DNA of 64,000 bases from Psychrobacillus vulpis (GTDB lineage: Bacteria > Bacillota > Bacilli > Bacillales_A > Planococcaceae): positions 281,063-345,062 of the forward strand of contig NZ_VDGI01000002.1 of the NCBI RefSeq assembly GCF_006861825.1, given 5' to 3'. Positions within the stretch are counted from its first letter, which is position 1. Each line of letters opens with the position of its first letter. Positions 42,129 to 51,677 of this stretch are shown here, in pieces. A program made the position numbers and the translations under genes. The notes beneath the pieces were generated by a model that searched no databases, was not told the origin of the DNA, and was given only the letters and a program-made list of their open reading frames with translations.

Positions 42129-42860
42129 ATGAATTTTATACATGAAACTGCTGAATTAGGAGAAAACACTACAGTTGGATATTTTTCAGTAATTGAAGAA
42201 GGAGCGAAAATTGGGAACAATGTTCGCATAGGTAATCGTGTAACAATTCATGCGGGTACGATTATTGGTGACGGTACGACGATTGATGATGGAGCAGTAG
42301 TTGGTAAACAACCAAAACCTGCAAAAACAAGTACAATGCAGATTACAAAAGAAATTCCTCCACTACAACTTGGAAGAGAATGTACGATTGGAGCAAATAC
42401 AATTATTTATAGAGGAGCGATTATTGGGGAAAGTACATTAATCGCTGACTTGGCAACAGTGCGTGAAGATGTAGAAGTTGGTTCTTTCGTTATAATTGGT
42501 CGAAACGTTACAGTAGAAAACTTTGTAACGATTGGTGACCGCACGAAAATTCAGTCGAACTCTTACATTACTGCACATTCTACTCTAGAAGATCATGTTT
42601 TCATTGCACCTTGCGTGACAACGACGAATGATAACTTTATGGGAAGAACTGAAGCTCGTTTTGATAAAATCAAAGGTGCGATAGTAAAAAGAGGAGCTCG
42701 TGTTGGAGGAGCTTCTATCATTCTTCCAGGCATTACAGTTGCGGAAGAAACCTTTGTGGCAGCTGGTGCGATTGTAACAAAAGATACAGAGGAAAAAACT
42801 GTGATTAAAGGGTTCCCTGCAAAATTCTTGAAAAATGTACCTGAGGAGGAACTTCTTTAA
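42129..42860 (+). CDS. Left-handed beta-helix N-acetyltransferase, WbpD-like
   Basis: 243 residues from ATG 42129, 9 bases behind AAGGGGG; longer readings extend back into the dehydrogenase gene. Many hexapeptide turns (e.g. IGNNVRIGNRVTIHAGTIIG in the first third) build a left-handed beta-helix. PCVTTTNDNFMGR and VGGASIILPGITV are typical of the WbpD/WlbB branch. It should acetylate the 3-amino group of UDP-GlcNAc3NA using acetyl-CoA. The following gene starts directly after its stop. Confidence 0.88.
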   Translation: MNFIHETAELGENTTVGYFSVIEEGAKIGNNVRIGNRVTIHAGTIIGDGTTIDDGAVVGKQPKPAKTSTMQITKEIPPLQLGRECTIGANTIIYRGAIIGESTLIADLATVREDVEVGSFVIIGRNVTVENFVTIGDRTKIQSNSYITAHSTLEDHVFIAPCVTTTNDNFMGRTEARFDKIKGAIVKRGARVGGASIILPGITVAEETFVAAGAIVTKDTEEKTVIKGFPAKFLKNVPEEELL

Positions 42861-44276
42861 GTGTTTTCTCAGCTAAAACGTTTAGGAGCGGATTCGCTCC
42901 TTTACGCATTTATGAATGTAGGAACAAAGCTAATAGCGTTTATATTGTTTCCTTTATATGCCCATTATTTAAATGATACATCGCAAATAGGTTTGCTTCA
43001 GCTTGTTGATACCAATGTATCCATGCTGACTTTCTTAGTGATTTTTGGGACTGATTCAGCCCTAGCATATTATTATTTTGAGTATAAAGATAAAGAAACA
43101 CGCGAAAAGTATGTTCGATCCGTTATGACTTTCCGATTATCGATGGTTATCTTGTTATTCGTCGTATTTTTGATTGGCGGAGATTGGCTTTCTTCAATAT
43201 TATTAGACTCTAGTGGATACTCTCAATTATTCTACATTGCACTCGGTACACTTTGTCTTGATACTATAGTAACTCTAGTATTAACGATTTTAAGATATGA
43301 ATTTCATACTAAGAGAGTGGTAGCTACAACTGTTGGAAAGATGCTTTTGATAGCCATTGTTTCCATTATTTTCTTAATGTTCGTTTGGACTTCACTTGAA
43401 GGTATACTAGTAGCACGATTAGTAAGTGTAGGAATCATTGTCTTAGTCTTAATAAGACCAGTAAAGGTATACTTACGCCCTTTATTTGATTGGAGTATTT
43501 TAAAGAAGATATTAATTTATGCTGCTCCATTGGTTCCTGCATCTTTAGCTTTTTGGATAATCGCAAATGCAAATAATTATTTTTTAACAGCATATGCAAC
43601 CATATCAGATGTTGGTATTTACGGTACAGCCATTAAATTTGCTACATTCATTACTTTATTGACAAGTGGAATTCAACTAGCTTGGAGACCATTTTCAATG
43701 TCTTTAAAAGATAAAGAAAGTAGTCCAAAGTTATTTTCTACTTTGTATGCAGCTTTCTTACTGATAGGTAGTTTTGGAGTTTTACTGTTAGCTACAGCTA
43801 TGCCATGGATCATTTTGGTTATGCCAGAACAATTTAGAATTGCGTTTCAATATGTAGCACCAATTTCTATCGCTACATTTTTAAGTTTTTATTATATGAT
43901 TGTCTCAACAGGGATATTTTACACTAAACAGACAAAACATATTTCTATAGCATTTGGAATAGCTGCAATTGTCTCGCTAATATTAAATTTTATATTCGTG
44001 CCGATATTTTCTATATGGGGAACAGTTATTTCGTATGTTGGAGCATATTGTTTAGCTTTATTTATCGTGTTCCGCAAAAGCCAGAAGCTTTACTATGTGC
44101 CTTTCTCTGGCTTTAAAATGGCATGGACAATTTTTTGGTTAATCGGTGCTACTCTAAGCATCGTCTATATTCAATTACATGATTTAAATTACTGGTTAAT
44201 ATTAGGTGTATGGATTGTCTTTATTATCCTAATTCTACTAGTTCGGATGGATAGGTATTTAGTAAAGAGAAAGTAA
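42861..44276 (+). CDS. Polysaccharide flippase (Wzx / MATE-like)
   Basis: 471 residues with about 14 membrane segments. It has the sequence style of the polysaccharide transporter family (start LKRLGADSLLYAFMNVGTKLIAFILFPLYAHYL, shown in part; later PASLAFWIIANANNYFLTAY). It should flip undecaprenyl-linked repeat units outward. GTG 42861 directly follows the TAA of the preceding gene; the ribosome site GAGGAGG lies within that gene. Wzx together with Wzy (47151) and Wzz (38966) defines a Wzy-dependent export route rather than an ABC transporter. Confidence 0.9.
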   Translation: MFSQLKRLGADSLLYAFMNVGTKLIAFILFPLYAHYLNDTSQIGLLQLVDTNVSMLTFLVIFGTDSALAYYYFEYKDKETREKYVRSVMTFRLSMVILLFVVFLIGGDWLSSILLDSSGYSQLFYIALGTLCLDTIVTLVLTILRYEFHTKRVVATTVGKMLLIAIVSIIFLMFVWTSLEGILVARLVSVGIIVLVLIRPVKVYLRPLFDWSILKKILIYAAPLVPASLAFWIIANANNYFLTAYATISDVGIYGTAIKFATFITLLTSGIQLAWRPFSMSLKDKESSPKLFSTLYAAFLLIGSFGVLLLATAMPWIILVMPEQFRIAFQYVAPISIATFLSFYYMIVSTGIFYTKQTKHISIAFGIAAIVSLILNFIFVPIFSIWGTVISYVGAYCLALFIVFRKSQKLYYVPFSGFKMAWTIFWLIGATLSIVYIQLHDLNYWLILGVWIVFIILILLVRMDRYLVKRK

Positions 44277-44289
44277 TGAGGGATAAGAC

Positions 44290-45882
44290 ATGGCGAACAA
44301 TTGTATAACTAACCTTAGGCATAAAGATTTTTATCCTATAAAAGGCGTGGGGTATGAAGGGTTTTTTAGAGGTTATTTTTACTATAAAAATCAATATGTC
44401 ACCCATGAAAACTTTGCAAATATATATGAAGGAGCAACTCCGGCTGAGGTTGCGGCTTGGAATGGAGAATTTGCCCTCATATTACAAACTAACAATGAGA
44501 TAGTTTTAGTTACAGATAAGAAAAGATCTATTCCATTATTTTATACGTTGAGTGAATCTAATGCTTGGATTGTACAAGATCACCTTGAACCAAATTCTAC
44601 TATGTCGATTCGAAAAGATGCAGAAGAAGAACTTTTATTAGCAGGCTTTGTTGCAGGTGAAAAAACATTATTTCAGAATTGGTCTCAACTTGAAGTTGCA
44701 TCTATTGTTCATTTAAATGAGCGAGCATCCAAGCATTTATATTATTCGTATGTAGTTGAAAAAGAACAAGACTCCATCGACGCTTTTGCAGAGGAACTTG
44801 CTCATATTTTAAACGAAGTGTTTGATGACTTAGTAGTGAGACTAGAAGGACGAAAAATTGTCCTTCCTTTAAGTGGTGGATATGATTCTCGTATTATTGC
44901 TCTATTATTAAAAGATAGAGGGCTTTCTGACTCTATTGTTACTTTTACGTATGGTAGACCAGGTAATGGAGAAGCAACTGTAAGTAAAGAAATTGCTGAT
45001 CGTTTAGGATTGAAGTGGAAATACTTTGCTTACGATAAGTCAATGTGGGAAAGCATGTATAAATCAAAACTTTGGAAAGACTATGTAATTTATGCTAGTA
45101 ATGGAACTTCTGTGGCGCATTTGCAAGACTTCCCAAGCACTAAATTATTAGTAGAAGAAGAAGGATTGAAAAGCGCTGTATTTATACCAGGACATTCTCT
45201 AGATTTTTTAGGTGGAAGTCATTTACCGTATGAAGCGATACTTGATAAAGAATTTACGACGAAGGAAGTAGTAGATTTTATTATTCCGAAGCATTTCCGT
45301 TTATGGCAGTTAGCAAATGGTCTAAGTCATACAACGAGCGATATCGGTAGATCGGTAACAAAGGATGTATCAGCTTATACAAAATTGACAAATGAACGAG
45401 TGACATCGATTATAGACGAATGGAACTGGAAAGAAAGACAAGCTAAATTCATCATAAACTCAGTTCGAGTGTATGAATATTTCGATCAAGATTGGTCGAT
45501 GCCGTTATGGGACGATCGACTAATCTACTTTTTCAGTAAAATACCAGCGGACTTAAAGTATAAAAAATACTTGTATGATTATACACTGCATAAAATGTAT
45601 CCGAGCTTTTATCCATTACCACAAAAGCCTGGTCCAGAAAATTCATTGAGAAATAAATATGGTATGTTGTATCCGCTTTTACGGAAAATTTATCGTAAGC
45701 GAAAATTGTATCGACAATATTATGATGAACCGATGGAATGGTATGGAATCTATCCAACATATAAACAATATACACAAGCACTTTCCTTTAAAAGAAACGG
45801 CAATAAATATGAACATCCATATAATATTAACTCTTTTATTGCGAAAGATATGATTCATATGATGAAGGAGATTACGAAATGA
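44290..45882 (+). CDS. Asparagine synthase-like ATP-dependent amidotransferase
   Basis: 530 residues. The C-terminal half has the ATP-pyrophosphatase loop LSGGYDSR at 194-201 and the asparagine-synthase style SIVTFTYGRPGNGEATVSKEIADRLG region. The N-terminal part resembles the glutaminase domain (AAWNGEFALIL, VTDKKRSIPLFYT), but the protein starts MANNC: no Cys at position 2, the nucleophile of active Ntn glutaminases. It may therefore use free ammonia, another donor, or have a different role. In this locus it could amidate a uronic acid carboxyl of the glycan (inference). It overlaps the next gene by 4 bases. Confidence 0.8.
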   Translation: MANNCITNLRHKDFYPIKGVGYEGFFRGYFYYKNQYVTHENFANIYEGATPAEVAAWNGEFALILQTNNEIVLVTDKKRSIPLFYTLSESNAWIVQDHLEPNSTMSIRKDAEEELLLAGFVAGEKTLFQNWSQLEVASIVHLNERASKHLYYSYVVEKEQDSIDAFAEELAHILNEVFDDLVVRLEGRKIVLPLSGGYDSRIIALLLKDRGLSDSIVTFTYGRPGNGEATVSKEIADRLGLKWKYFAYDKSMWESMYKSKLWKDYVIYASNGTSVAHLQDFPSTKLLVEEEGLKSAVFIPGHSLDFLGGSHLPYEAILDKEFTTKEVVDFIIPKHFRLWQLANGLSHTTSDIGRSVTKDVSAYTKLTNERVTSIIDEWNWKERQAKFIINSVRVYEYFDQDWSMPLWDDRLIYFFSKIPADLKYKKYLYDYTLHKMYPSFYPLPQKPGPENSLRNKYGMLYPLLRKIYRKRKLYRQYYDEPMEWYGIYPTYKQYTQALSFKRNGNKYEHPYNINSFIAKDMIHMMKEITK

Positions 45883-46943
45883 AAGTTCTAACAATATTAG
45901 GAGCAAGACCTCAATTTATAAAAGCTGCTGCAGTTTCACGAGTGATTCGTGAAGAAGTAACGGAACTGATCGTCCATACTGGACAGCATTATGATGCGAA
46001 TATGTCTGATATCTTTTTCGAGGAATTGAATATCCCGAAACCAGATTATCATTTAGGAATCGGTTCAGGAAATCACGGAAAACAAACTGGTGAAATGTTA
46101 GCAAAAATCGAAGATATTATTTTAACAGAACAACCGAATTTTGTGCTTGTTTACGGTGATACTAACTCTACGCTAGCAGGTGCACTGGCTGCTGCAAAAC
46201 TTCATATTCCAATCGTTCATATCGAAGCTGGTCTAAGAAGTTTCAATAAGAAAATGCCGGAAGAAGTAAACCGTATTTTAACGGACCATGTATCAAGCTT
46301 ACTTCTTTGCCCAACGGAGACAGCTATCCAAAACTTAACAAACGAACATATTACGGATGGCGTTTATAATATTGGAGATGTTATGTATGACGCAGTTTTA
46401 TACAATAAAACATTAGTGGAATCAACTTCGACTATTTTAGAACGTGAAAACTTAAATGTGAAAGACTATTTATTAATCACGATTCATCGCGCTGAAAACA
46501 CAGATGATGTAGATCGTATGAAATCTATATTAGATGCATTTAGTCAAATTCCTGACAATAAAGTATGGCCAATCCATCCACGTACGAAGAAAAAGCTAGA
46601 GGATTATGGATTCCAGTTGGATCAGATTCCTAATTTACAAGTAATTGAACCAGTAGGTTATTTAGATATGCTTGCTTTAGAGATGAATGCTAAGAAAATT
46701 GTTACCGATTCTGGTGGAGTACAAAAAGAAGCGTATTTTGCAGAAGTTCCTTGTGTTACAGTTCGTGACCAAACGGAATGGGTAGAAACACTTATAGAGG
46801 ATGCAAATATTTTAACTGGAACAGATACGGATAAAATAGTTGAGGCGGTACAGAAGCAAGTTGCTCCTTCTTATACACCTGTATTTGGTGATGGAAAAAC
46901 AGCTGAAAAAGTATTAGATTTACTAAAGAATTATTTAACTTAA
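45879..46943 (+). CDS. UDP-2,3-diacetamido-glucuronate 2-epimerase, WbpI-like
   Basis: 354 residues of the UDP-GlcNAc 2-epimerase family. The opening KVLTILGARPQFIKAA and HTGQHYDANMSDIFFEEL are characteristic of the WbpI branch rather than MnaA (which starts with FGTRPEAIKM). Further motifs are VYGDTNSTLAGALAA, HIEAGLRSFNKKMPEE and TDSGGVQKEAYF. It should convert UDP-GlcNAc3NAcA to UDP-ManNAc3NAcA, the last step of the pathway. The ATG overlaps the stop of the amidotransferase gene. Confidence 0.88.
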   Translation: MKVLTILGARPQFIKAAAVSRVIREEVTELIVHTGQHYDANMSDIFFEELNIPKPDYHLGIGSGNHGKQTGEMLAKIEDIILTEQPNFVLVYGDTNSTLAGALAAAKLHIPIVHIEAGLRSFNKKMPEEVNRILTDHVSSLLLCPTETAIQNLTNEHITDGVYNIGDVMYDAVLYNKTLVESTSTILERENLNVKDYLLITIHRAENTDDVDRMKSILDAFSQIPDNKVWPIHPRTKKKLEDYGFQLDQIPNLQVIEPVGYLDMLALEMNAKKIVTDSGGVQKEAYFAEVPCVTVRDQTEWVETLIEDANILTGTDTDKIVEAVQKQVAPSYTPVFGDGKTAEKVLDLLKNYLT

Positions 46944-46949
46944 TTAAGC

Positions 46950-47130
46950 AAATGTTTTGCGAGTTCAAACCCCAGCTTAAAAGAGGAACTCTGGCTAGGA
47001 TCGCAGCGTCCTGCGGTACCGCCTGAGTGACTAACATCCTGTTGGCCAAAGCCTTCGGCGGATGCCACAGATTTTTATCGAGCAACGCGATAAAAATCTG
47101 GGCGCAATTATGCCGAGGTGTAATTGATGA
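46950..47130. repeat. GC-rich structured intergenic element inside the polysaccharide operon
   Basis: The 207-base gap between the epimerase and the polymerase-like gene is much more GC-rich than its surroundings. It holds several stems: CGCAG/CTGCG near 47003, GCC..GGC near 47050, and a perfect 13-bp stem CAGATTTTTATCG/CGATAAAAATCTG at 47068-47100. It then ends GGCGCAATTATGCCGAGG. No protein is plausible. It looks like an inserted repeat or a structured RNA; related copies elsewhere in the genome would tell. Confidence 0.55.
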
Positions 47131-47150
47131 AAATAAAGTAGGTGTGAGCA

Positions 47151-48542
47151 TTGTTAATTTTTAGCATATGGCTCTTTACTGTGGTGGCTTCCACATACCT
47201 TTTTAAAAAGGTTTCTGGAAGCCTTTCTCTTGTAAAGCCAAATATGATTTCCATAATATATTATTATTCATTCCTTATCTCCAGTTATATTGGCGGATTG
47301 TTAATCGCATTAGGAATAGATGATTATTACATGATCAAAAGAATGGACCATGAGGAATATCGAATCATTGGATTTGTTTTATTGACGATATTAATGATTT
47401 TGTTCCCACTTACGCAATTAGTTGTAGGAAGAATTATTGGATTTAATTCACAGTTAGAATTTGATCGCTACCTACATGAACCCGTTCGTACAAGTGTAGA
47501 TAAGAACAGACGTATATTTAAACTTGCATTTGGAATACTCGCGGCTATTTCTGTTATGGCAGTTGCCTATACTTTATTGAAAACGAGTACGGTGCCAATA
47601 TTCGAACTTTTAAAAGGTAATACATCTGAACTTGCAAAAATGAGAATAGATGCATCTAGAGGGTTTAGTGGAATAGATGTCTATATACGAAATATATTTG
47701 CGATTGCTTTAACGCCTGTTTTATCTATCATCGCATTTGTGTATGCTACGCAAACAAAAGCATTATATTGGAAGTTTTTATTTTTAATGCTGTTTAGTTC
47801 TTCTGTTTTAATTACTACATATGATTTGGCTAAGTCTCCAATTTTCTTTTACATCATTATGTTATTGCTAGCAGGTGTATATACTGGACGTTTAAAATTG
47901 AATTGGAGAAAAATAACTGGGTATGTGATTGCTGGAAGTGTACTTTTAGTTGGAATGTATGTTTCTATTCAAGGTGTGAAAGAAGTTCAAAGTTTTTTAT
48001 CCTATAATTCAGGACCAATTGGTAGAATTCTTTTAGCACAAATTTCTCCATTCTTTTTACACTTGGATACATTTTCACATTCAATTCCTTTGCTTGAAGT
48101 AAAAGGTCTACCTTCTTTTATAGCGGGTATTTTCGATGTGGAGCAAGTTCGTTCCGCACGTATGGTGATGGAAAATGTCTTTCCTGAAAACATAGATAAA
48201 GGAACTGGTGGAGTACTCAATACGATTTTCTTAGGAGAAGCATTTGCTTCTTTTGGATATATTGGTGTGATTGTAGCGATTATTTACATTGCAATTGTCA
48301 TTCAAATTATTTATATTGTATTTTTACGTTTGCCAAAAACGCCAGTAGTCATAGCATTATTCATCTATTTTACGATTAACATTCCAAGAACACTTGTAGG
48401 AGGAGTTTCAGACTTCTTCTTTAATCCCATTTGGGTCTTGTTGACGGTCGTGTTAGGTGGGTTGTTCATTTTAGAGCAATATTTTCACATGATTTGGAGT
48501 TTTTTAACGAGCAAAGTGAAGAAGAAAAGAGTGAAGGCATGA
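47151..48542 (+). CDS. Oligosaccharide repeat-unit polymerase (Wzy-like)
   Basis: 463 residues with about 12 membrane segments and one larger external loop (about 275-365). That is the topology and low conservation expected for Wzy. The segment GVLNTIFLGEAFASFGYIGV resembles the C-terminal motif of the O-antigen polymerase (OAPol) group. The start is TTG at 47151 behind AGGTG; the extreme N-terminus is uncertain. It should join repeat units on the outer face. It overlaps the next glycosyltransferase by 4 bases (ATGA). Confidence 0.78.
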   Translation: MLIFSIWLFTVVASTYLFKKVSGSLSLVKPNMISIIYYYSFLISSYIGGLLIALGIDDYYMIKRMDHEEYRIIGFVLLTILMILFPLTQLVVGRIIGFNSQLEFDRYLHEPVRTSVDKNRRIFKLAFGILAAISVMAVAYTLLKTSTVPIFELLKGNTSELAKMRIDASRGFSGIDVYIRNIFAIALTPVLSIIAFVYATQTKALYWKFLFLMLFSSSVLITTYDLAKSPIFFYIIMLLLAGVYTGRLKLNWRKITGYVIAGSVLLVGMYVSIQGVKEVQSFLSYNSGPIGRILLAQISPFFLHLDTFSHSIPLLEVKGLPSFIAGIFDVEQVRSARMVMENVFPENIDKGTGGVLNTIFLGEAFASFGYIGVIVAIIYIAIVIQIIYIVFLRLPKTPVVIALFIYFTINIPRTLVGGVSDFFFNPIWVLLTVVLGGLFILEQYFHMIWSFLTSKVKKKRVKA

Positions 48543-49654
48543 AAAATATCATCATTTATTATCCATTTACGGTAGCTACCAATCCGAAGAGTGGTTCTGC
48601 ACTTCGTCCAGTTGAGATGCTGAAGGCGTTTGAAGTATATGCGGAAAAACATGGACTTGAAGTGATTGTGATTTCTGGGAATAGTACGGAACGACGCGTG
48701 ATTTGGAATAAATTAGTGGAAGAGAAAAAGTATGAGCATACACTTTTTTGCTACTCGGAAAACCAAACTATCCCTTTATGGCTAACAGATCCAGGACATA
48801 TCCCGAAAGATTGGAAAATAGATAAGGATGTTTTTAGCACTTTAAGAAAATACAATATCCCTATAGGTGTTTTTTATCGGGATGTATATTGGAAGTTTGA
48901 CGAGCTTTATTCGTTAAAAGGGCCTAAAAAGTTCATCATGCAAACTATTTATAAAATGGAAGAAAAGTTTTATGGAAAATATATTCATACTGTCTTTTTA
49001 CCAAGTGATGCGATGGGGAAGTATGTAAATATACATACAGAAAAGATGGCTCTACCTCCCGGAGGTCGATTTACGGAAATAAAAACAAGTCATCATACTA
49101 TTCAAAAACCATTTAAAGGCATTTATGTTGGTGGTATTAATAATGATGACTATGGATTGCCAACATTAGTAGAATCATACGATTTGTTGAATAAAGAAAG
49201 TGTTTTAGGTGAATTAATCATTGTATGTAGAGAAGATGAATTTGTACAGTTAAGTGATTCTAATAAGGAAAAGCTAAATAAAACGTATATTAAATTGAAG
49301 CATGTGAGTGGAGCAGAGTTACAACAAGTTTATGAAGAAGTTGATTTTGCTTTTATTCCAAGAAAAAGATCAGTTTATAACGATTTTGCCGTTCCTATAA
49401 AATTAGTGGAATACTTAACAGCAGGACTTCCGATTATTGCTACTAATTGTTCCGCACAGGAAGACTTTATCCAATCAGGACCTTATGGTGTTATAACAGG
49501 TGACGATGCAGAAAGTCTTGTCCAAGGTATGCAGTCAATTCAACCACGTTTTGAAGAATATAAAAAAAATATTCAACAATCATTTTTACAGCAGCATGCA
49601 TGGAATGAGCGAGCTGAACAAGCGGCGCGTGCGCTAATAGGAGGCAAAAAATGA
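48539..49654 (+). CDS. Glycosyltransferase (GT-B fold)
   Basis: 371 residues from ATG 48539, overlapping the polymerase stop; a longer reading from 48431 lies inside that gene. The N-terminus contains NPKSGSALRPVEML, a motif of a branch of GT4-like enzymes. The C-terminal half has IYVGGINNDDYGLPTLVESYD and VPIKLVEYLTAGLPIIATN (a nucleotide-sugar binding motif). No signal peptide. It adds one sugar to the lipid-linked repeat unit; donor and acceptor are unknown. Confidence 0.83.
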   Translation: MKNIIIYYPFTVATNPKSGSALRPVEMLKAFEVYAEKHGLEVIVISGNSTERRVIWNKLVEEKKYEHTLFCYSENQTIPLWLTDPGHIPKDWKIDKDVFSTLRKYNIPIGVFYRDVYWKFDELYSLKGPKKFIMQTIYKMEEKFYGKYIHTVFLPSDAMGKYVNIHTEKMALPPGGRFTEIKTSHHTIQKPFKGIYVGGINNDDYGLPTLVESYDLLNKESVLGELIIVCREDEFVQLSDSNKEKLNKTYIKLKHVSGAELQQVYEEVDFAFIPRKRSVYNDFAVPIKLVEYLTAGLPIIATNCSAQEDFIQSGPYGVITGDDAESLVQGMQSIQPRFEEYKKNIQQSFLQQHAWNERAEQAARALIGGKK

Positions 49655-50727
49655 AAATCGCATTACTAGCTCCAAGTAAATCGATTCATACACATAAATG
49701 GGCTTTGTTTTATCAATCACAAGGTATTGACATTAAGGTGTATACATTTAAAGATCATTATTCTGAGGAAAATGCAAAACAAGTGCCAACCGAGATATTA
49801 CCCAAATTATTGCCAAGTAAAGCTTCATATATAGCTGCTGCTCCAGCTTTGAAAAAAATGCTAAAGGACTGGAATCCAGACATTTTGCATTCTCACTATG
49901 TATCAAGCTACGGCTTATTAGGTGCAATTGTTAATTATAAAAAGTATTTTGTTTCGGTGTGGGGAAAAGACATTTTCGTTGTTCCTAAAAAAAGCAGACT
50001 TAATAAGAAACTAATCGAATTTACTTTAAGTAAAGCAACTGCTATTTTCTCGACAAGTCGCGTAATGGCGAAAGAAACTAATTTGTACACAAATCGTTCT
50101 GTAGAGGTAACACCTTTTGGAGTAGATATAGAAAAATTTTATCCTTCGACTAATTTAGATGATGCAGAAGATAAAATAATTATTGGAACAGTTAAAGCTT
50201 TAGAAGATAAATACGGCATTGCTGACTTAGTAAAAGGGTTTGCCCTATTTCATAAAGAGTTTCCAAACTCCGAACTTCTCATTACAGGTGATGGTCCTCA
50301 AAGAGCAGAGTACGAACAGCTTGCAAAAGATTTAGGAATAGAAGAGGTTACAACATTTACAGGGAAAGTCCCAAATACAGAAGTTCCAACTATTATACGT
50401 AAAATGTCCATATTTGCTGTACCATCTACAGAAGATAGTGAAAGTTTTGGAGTTGCGGCTGTAGAAGCAATGGCTTGTGGTGTTCCTGTTGTCGTTTCCA
50501 ATGTAGGTGGCTTACCAGAAGTAGTCGTTCAAGATGTAACGGGTATAGTTACCGATAAGGAAAGTCCAGAGCAGTTAGCTACGGCATTTAAAAAACTAGC
50601 GAGAAATAGTGATCTAAGAGCAGCTATGGGACAGGCCGGGGTAGCTCATGTAAAAGAGCATTATAGTTGGATTGATAATGCGCATTATATGCTTTCATTG
50701 TATGAAAAATATAACTCAGTCCGTTAA
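49651..50727 (+). CDS. Family 4 glycosyltransferase
   Basis: 358 residues with the GT4 signature. The N-terminal LAPSKSIHTHKWALFY and ILHSHYVSSYGLLGA are followed by the C-terminal ESFGVAAVEAMACGVPVVVS with the conserved E-x7-E pattern. It is a retaining glycosyltransferase using a nucleotide sugar. It overlaps the preceding gene by 4 bases, and so belongs to the same operon. The sugar is not predictable from sequence. Confidence 0.9.
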   Translation: MKIALLAPSKSIHTHKWALFYQSQGIDIKVYTFKDHYSEENAKQVPTEILPKLLPSKASYIAAAPALKKMLKDWNPDILHSHYVSSYGLLGAIVNYKKYFVSVWGKDIFVVPKKSRLNKKLIEFTLSKATAIFSTSRVMAKETNLYTNRSVEVTPFGVDIEKFYPSTNLDDAEDKIIIGTVKALEDKYGIADLVKGFALFHKEFPNSELLITGDGPQRAEYEQLAKDLGIEEVTTFTGKVPNTEVPTIIRKMSIFAVPSTEDSESFGVAAVEAMACGVPVVVSNVGGLPEVVVQDVTGIVTDKESPEQLATAFKKLARNSDLRAAMGQAGVAHVKEHYSWIDNAHYMLSLYEKYNSVR

Positions 50728-50799
50728 AACGTTCTATTAAATTCAGCCTCGACTGACAAGCGTTTTCAGACAGTCTGATTAATGAAAAGGTGATTGAAT

Positions 50800-51663
50800 A
50801 TGATAAAAAAAGCTGTAATTCCAGCAGCAGGTTTTGGAACTCGTTTTCTACCTGCAACAAAAGCATTACCAAAAGAAATGTTACCAATAGTAGATAAACC
50901 AAATTTACAATACATTATTGAAGAAGCAATTGCATCTGGAATAGAGGATATCATTATTGTGACAGGTCGCAATAAAAAATCGATGGAAGATCATTTCGAT
51001 AAATCAATTGAGTTAGAACTACTTTTGAAAAAAACAGGTAAAGTAGAATTACTAGAAACGGTCGAGAACATTTCTAACTTAGTCGACATTCATTACATGC
51101 GCCAAAAAGAACCACTTGGATTAGGACATGCTATTCTTTGTACGAAAAAATTTATCGGAAATGAACCATTTGCAGTTCTACTTCCAGATGATATTATCGA
51201 TGCGGAAGTTCCTGCATTAAAGCAAATGATTGAAAAGTATGAGGAAGTTCAAAGTAGTATTTTAGGTGTGAATGAAGTTCCAAATGAAGACGTAAATAAA
51301 TATGGAATTGTTGACTATAGTGAAGCAGATAACAATTTGTTTACGGTGAAGCGATTAGTAGAAAAACCAGCTATTGAAAATGCACCTTCTAATCAAGCAA
51401 TCGTTGGACGATATATTTTGTCACCTGCAATTTTTGAGGAACTGGAAAAAGTTCAACCAGATGCAAAAGGAGAAATTCAATTAACAGATGCGATAGATTC
51501 ATTATTAAGTAAAGAATCTATCTACTCCTACATTTTCGAAGGAAAACGATATGATGTTGGAGATAAGTTTGGATTTTTACAAGCAACTTTTGACTTTGCA
51601 TTAAAACGTGACGATTTAAGAGAACCGTTACTTGCTTACTTGAAGAATAAATTGAAAGATTAA
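50800..51663 (+). CDS. galU: UTP-glucose-1-phosphate uridylyltransferase
   Basis: 287 residues from ATG 50800 (AAAAGGTGA about 8 bases upstream). The nucleotidyltransferase motif KKAVIPAAGFGTRFLPATKA, then LPKEMLPIVDKP and LGLGHAILCTKKFIGNEPFA, shown in part, define GalU/GtaB. It makes UDP-glucose from glucose-1-phosphate and UTP. B. subtilis gtaB lies in the same neighbourhood between wall-polymer and lytR genes, so the gene position is conserved. UDP-glucose could be a sugar of the glycan built here. Pgi at 25571 connects it with central metabolism. Confidence 0.95.
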   Translation: MIKKAVIPAAGFGTRFLPATKALPKEMLPIVDKPNLQYIIEEAIASGIEDIIIVTGRNKKSMEDHFDKSIELELLLKKTGKVELLETVENISNLVDIHYMRQKEPLGLGHAILCTKKFIGNEPFAVLLPDDIIDAEVPALKQMIEKYEEVQSSILGVNEVPNEDVNKYGIVDYSEADNNLFTVKRLVEKPAIENAPSNQAIVGRYILSPAIFEELEKVQPDAKGEIQLTDAIDSLLSKESIYSYIFEGKRYDVGDKFGFLQATFDFALKRDDLREPLLAYLKNKLKD

Positions 51664-51677
51664 ATCGGTGATAGTTT

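Noticed and set aside
45879..46943. MnaA (UDP-GlcNAc 2-epimerase for ManNAc) as first choice
   Set aside because: The N-terminal GARPQFIKA and HYDANMSDIFFEEL pattern and the WbpA/B/D/E neighbours fit WbpI better; MnaA activity cannot be excluded without phylogeny.
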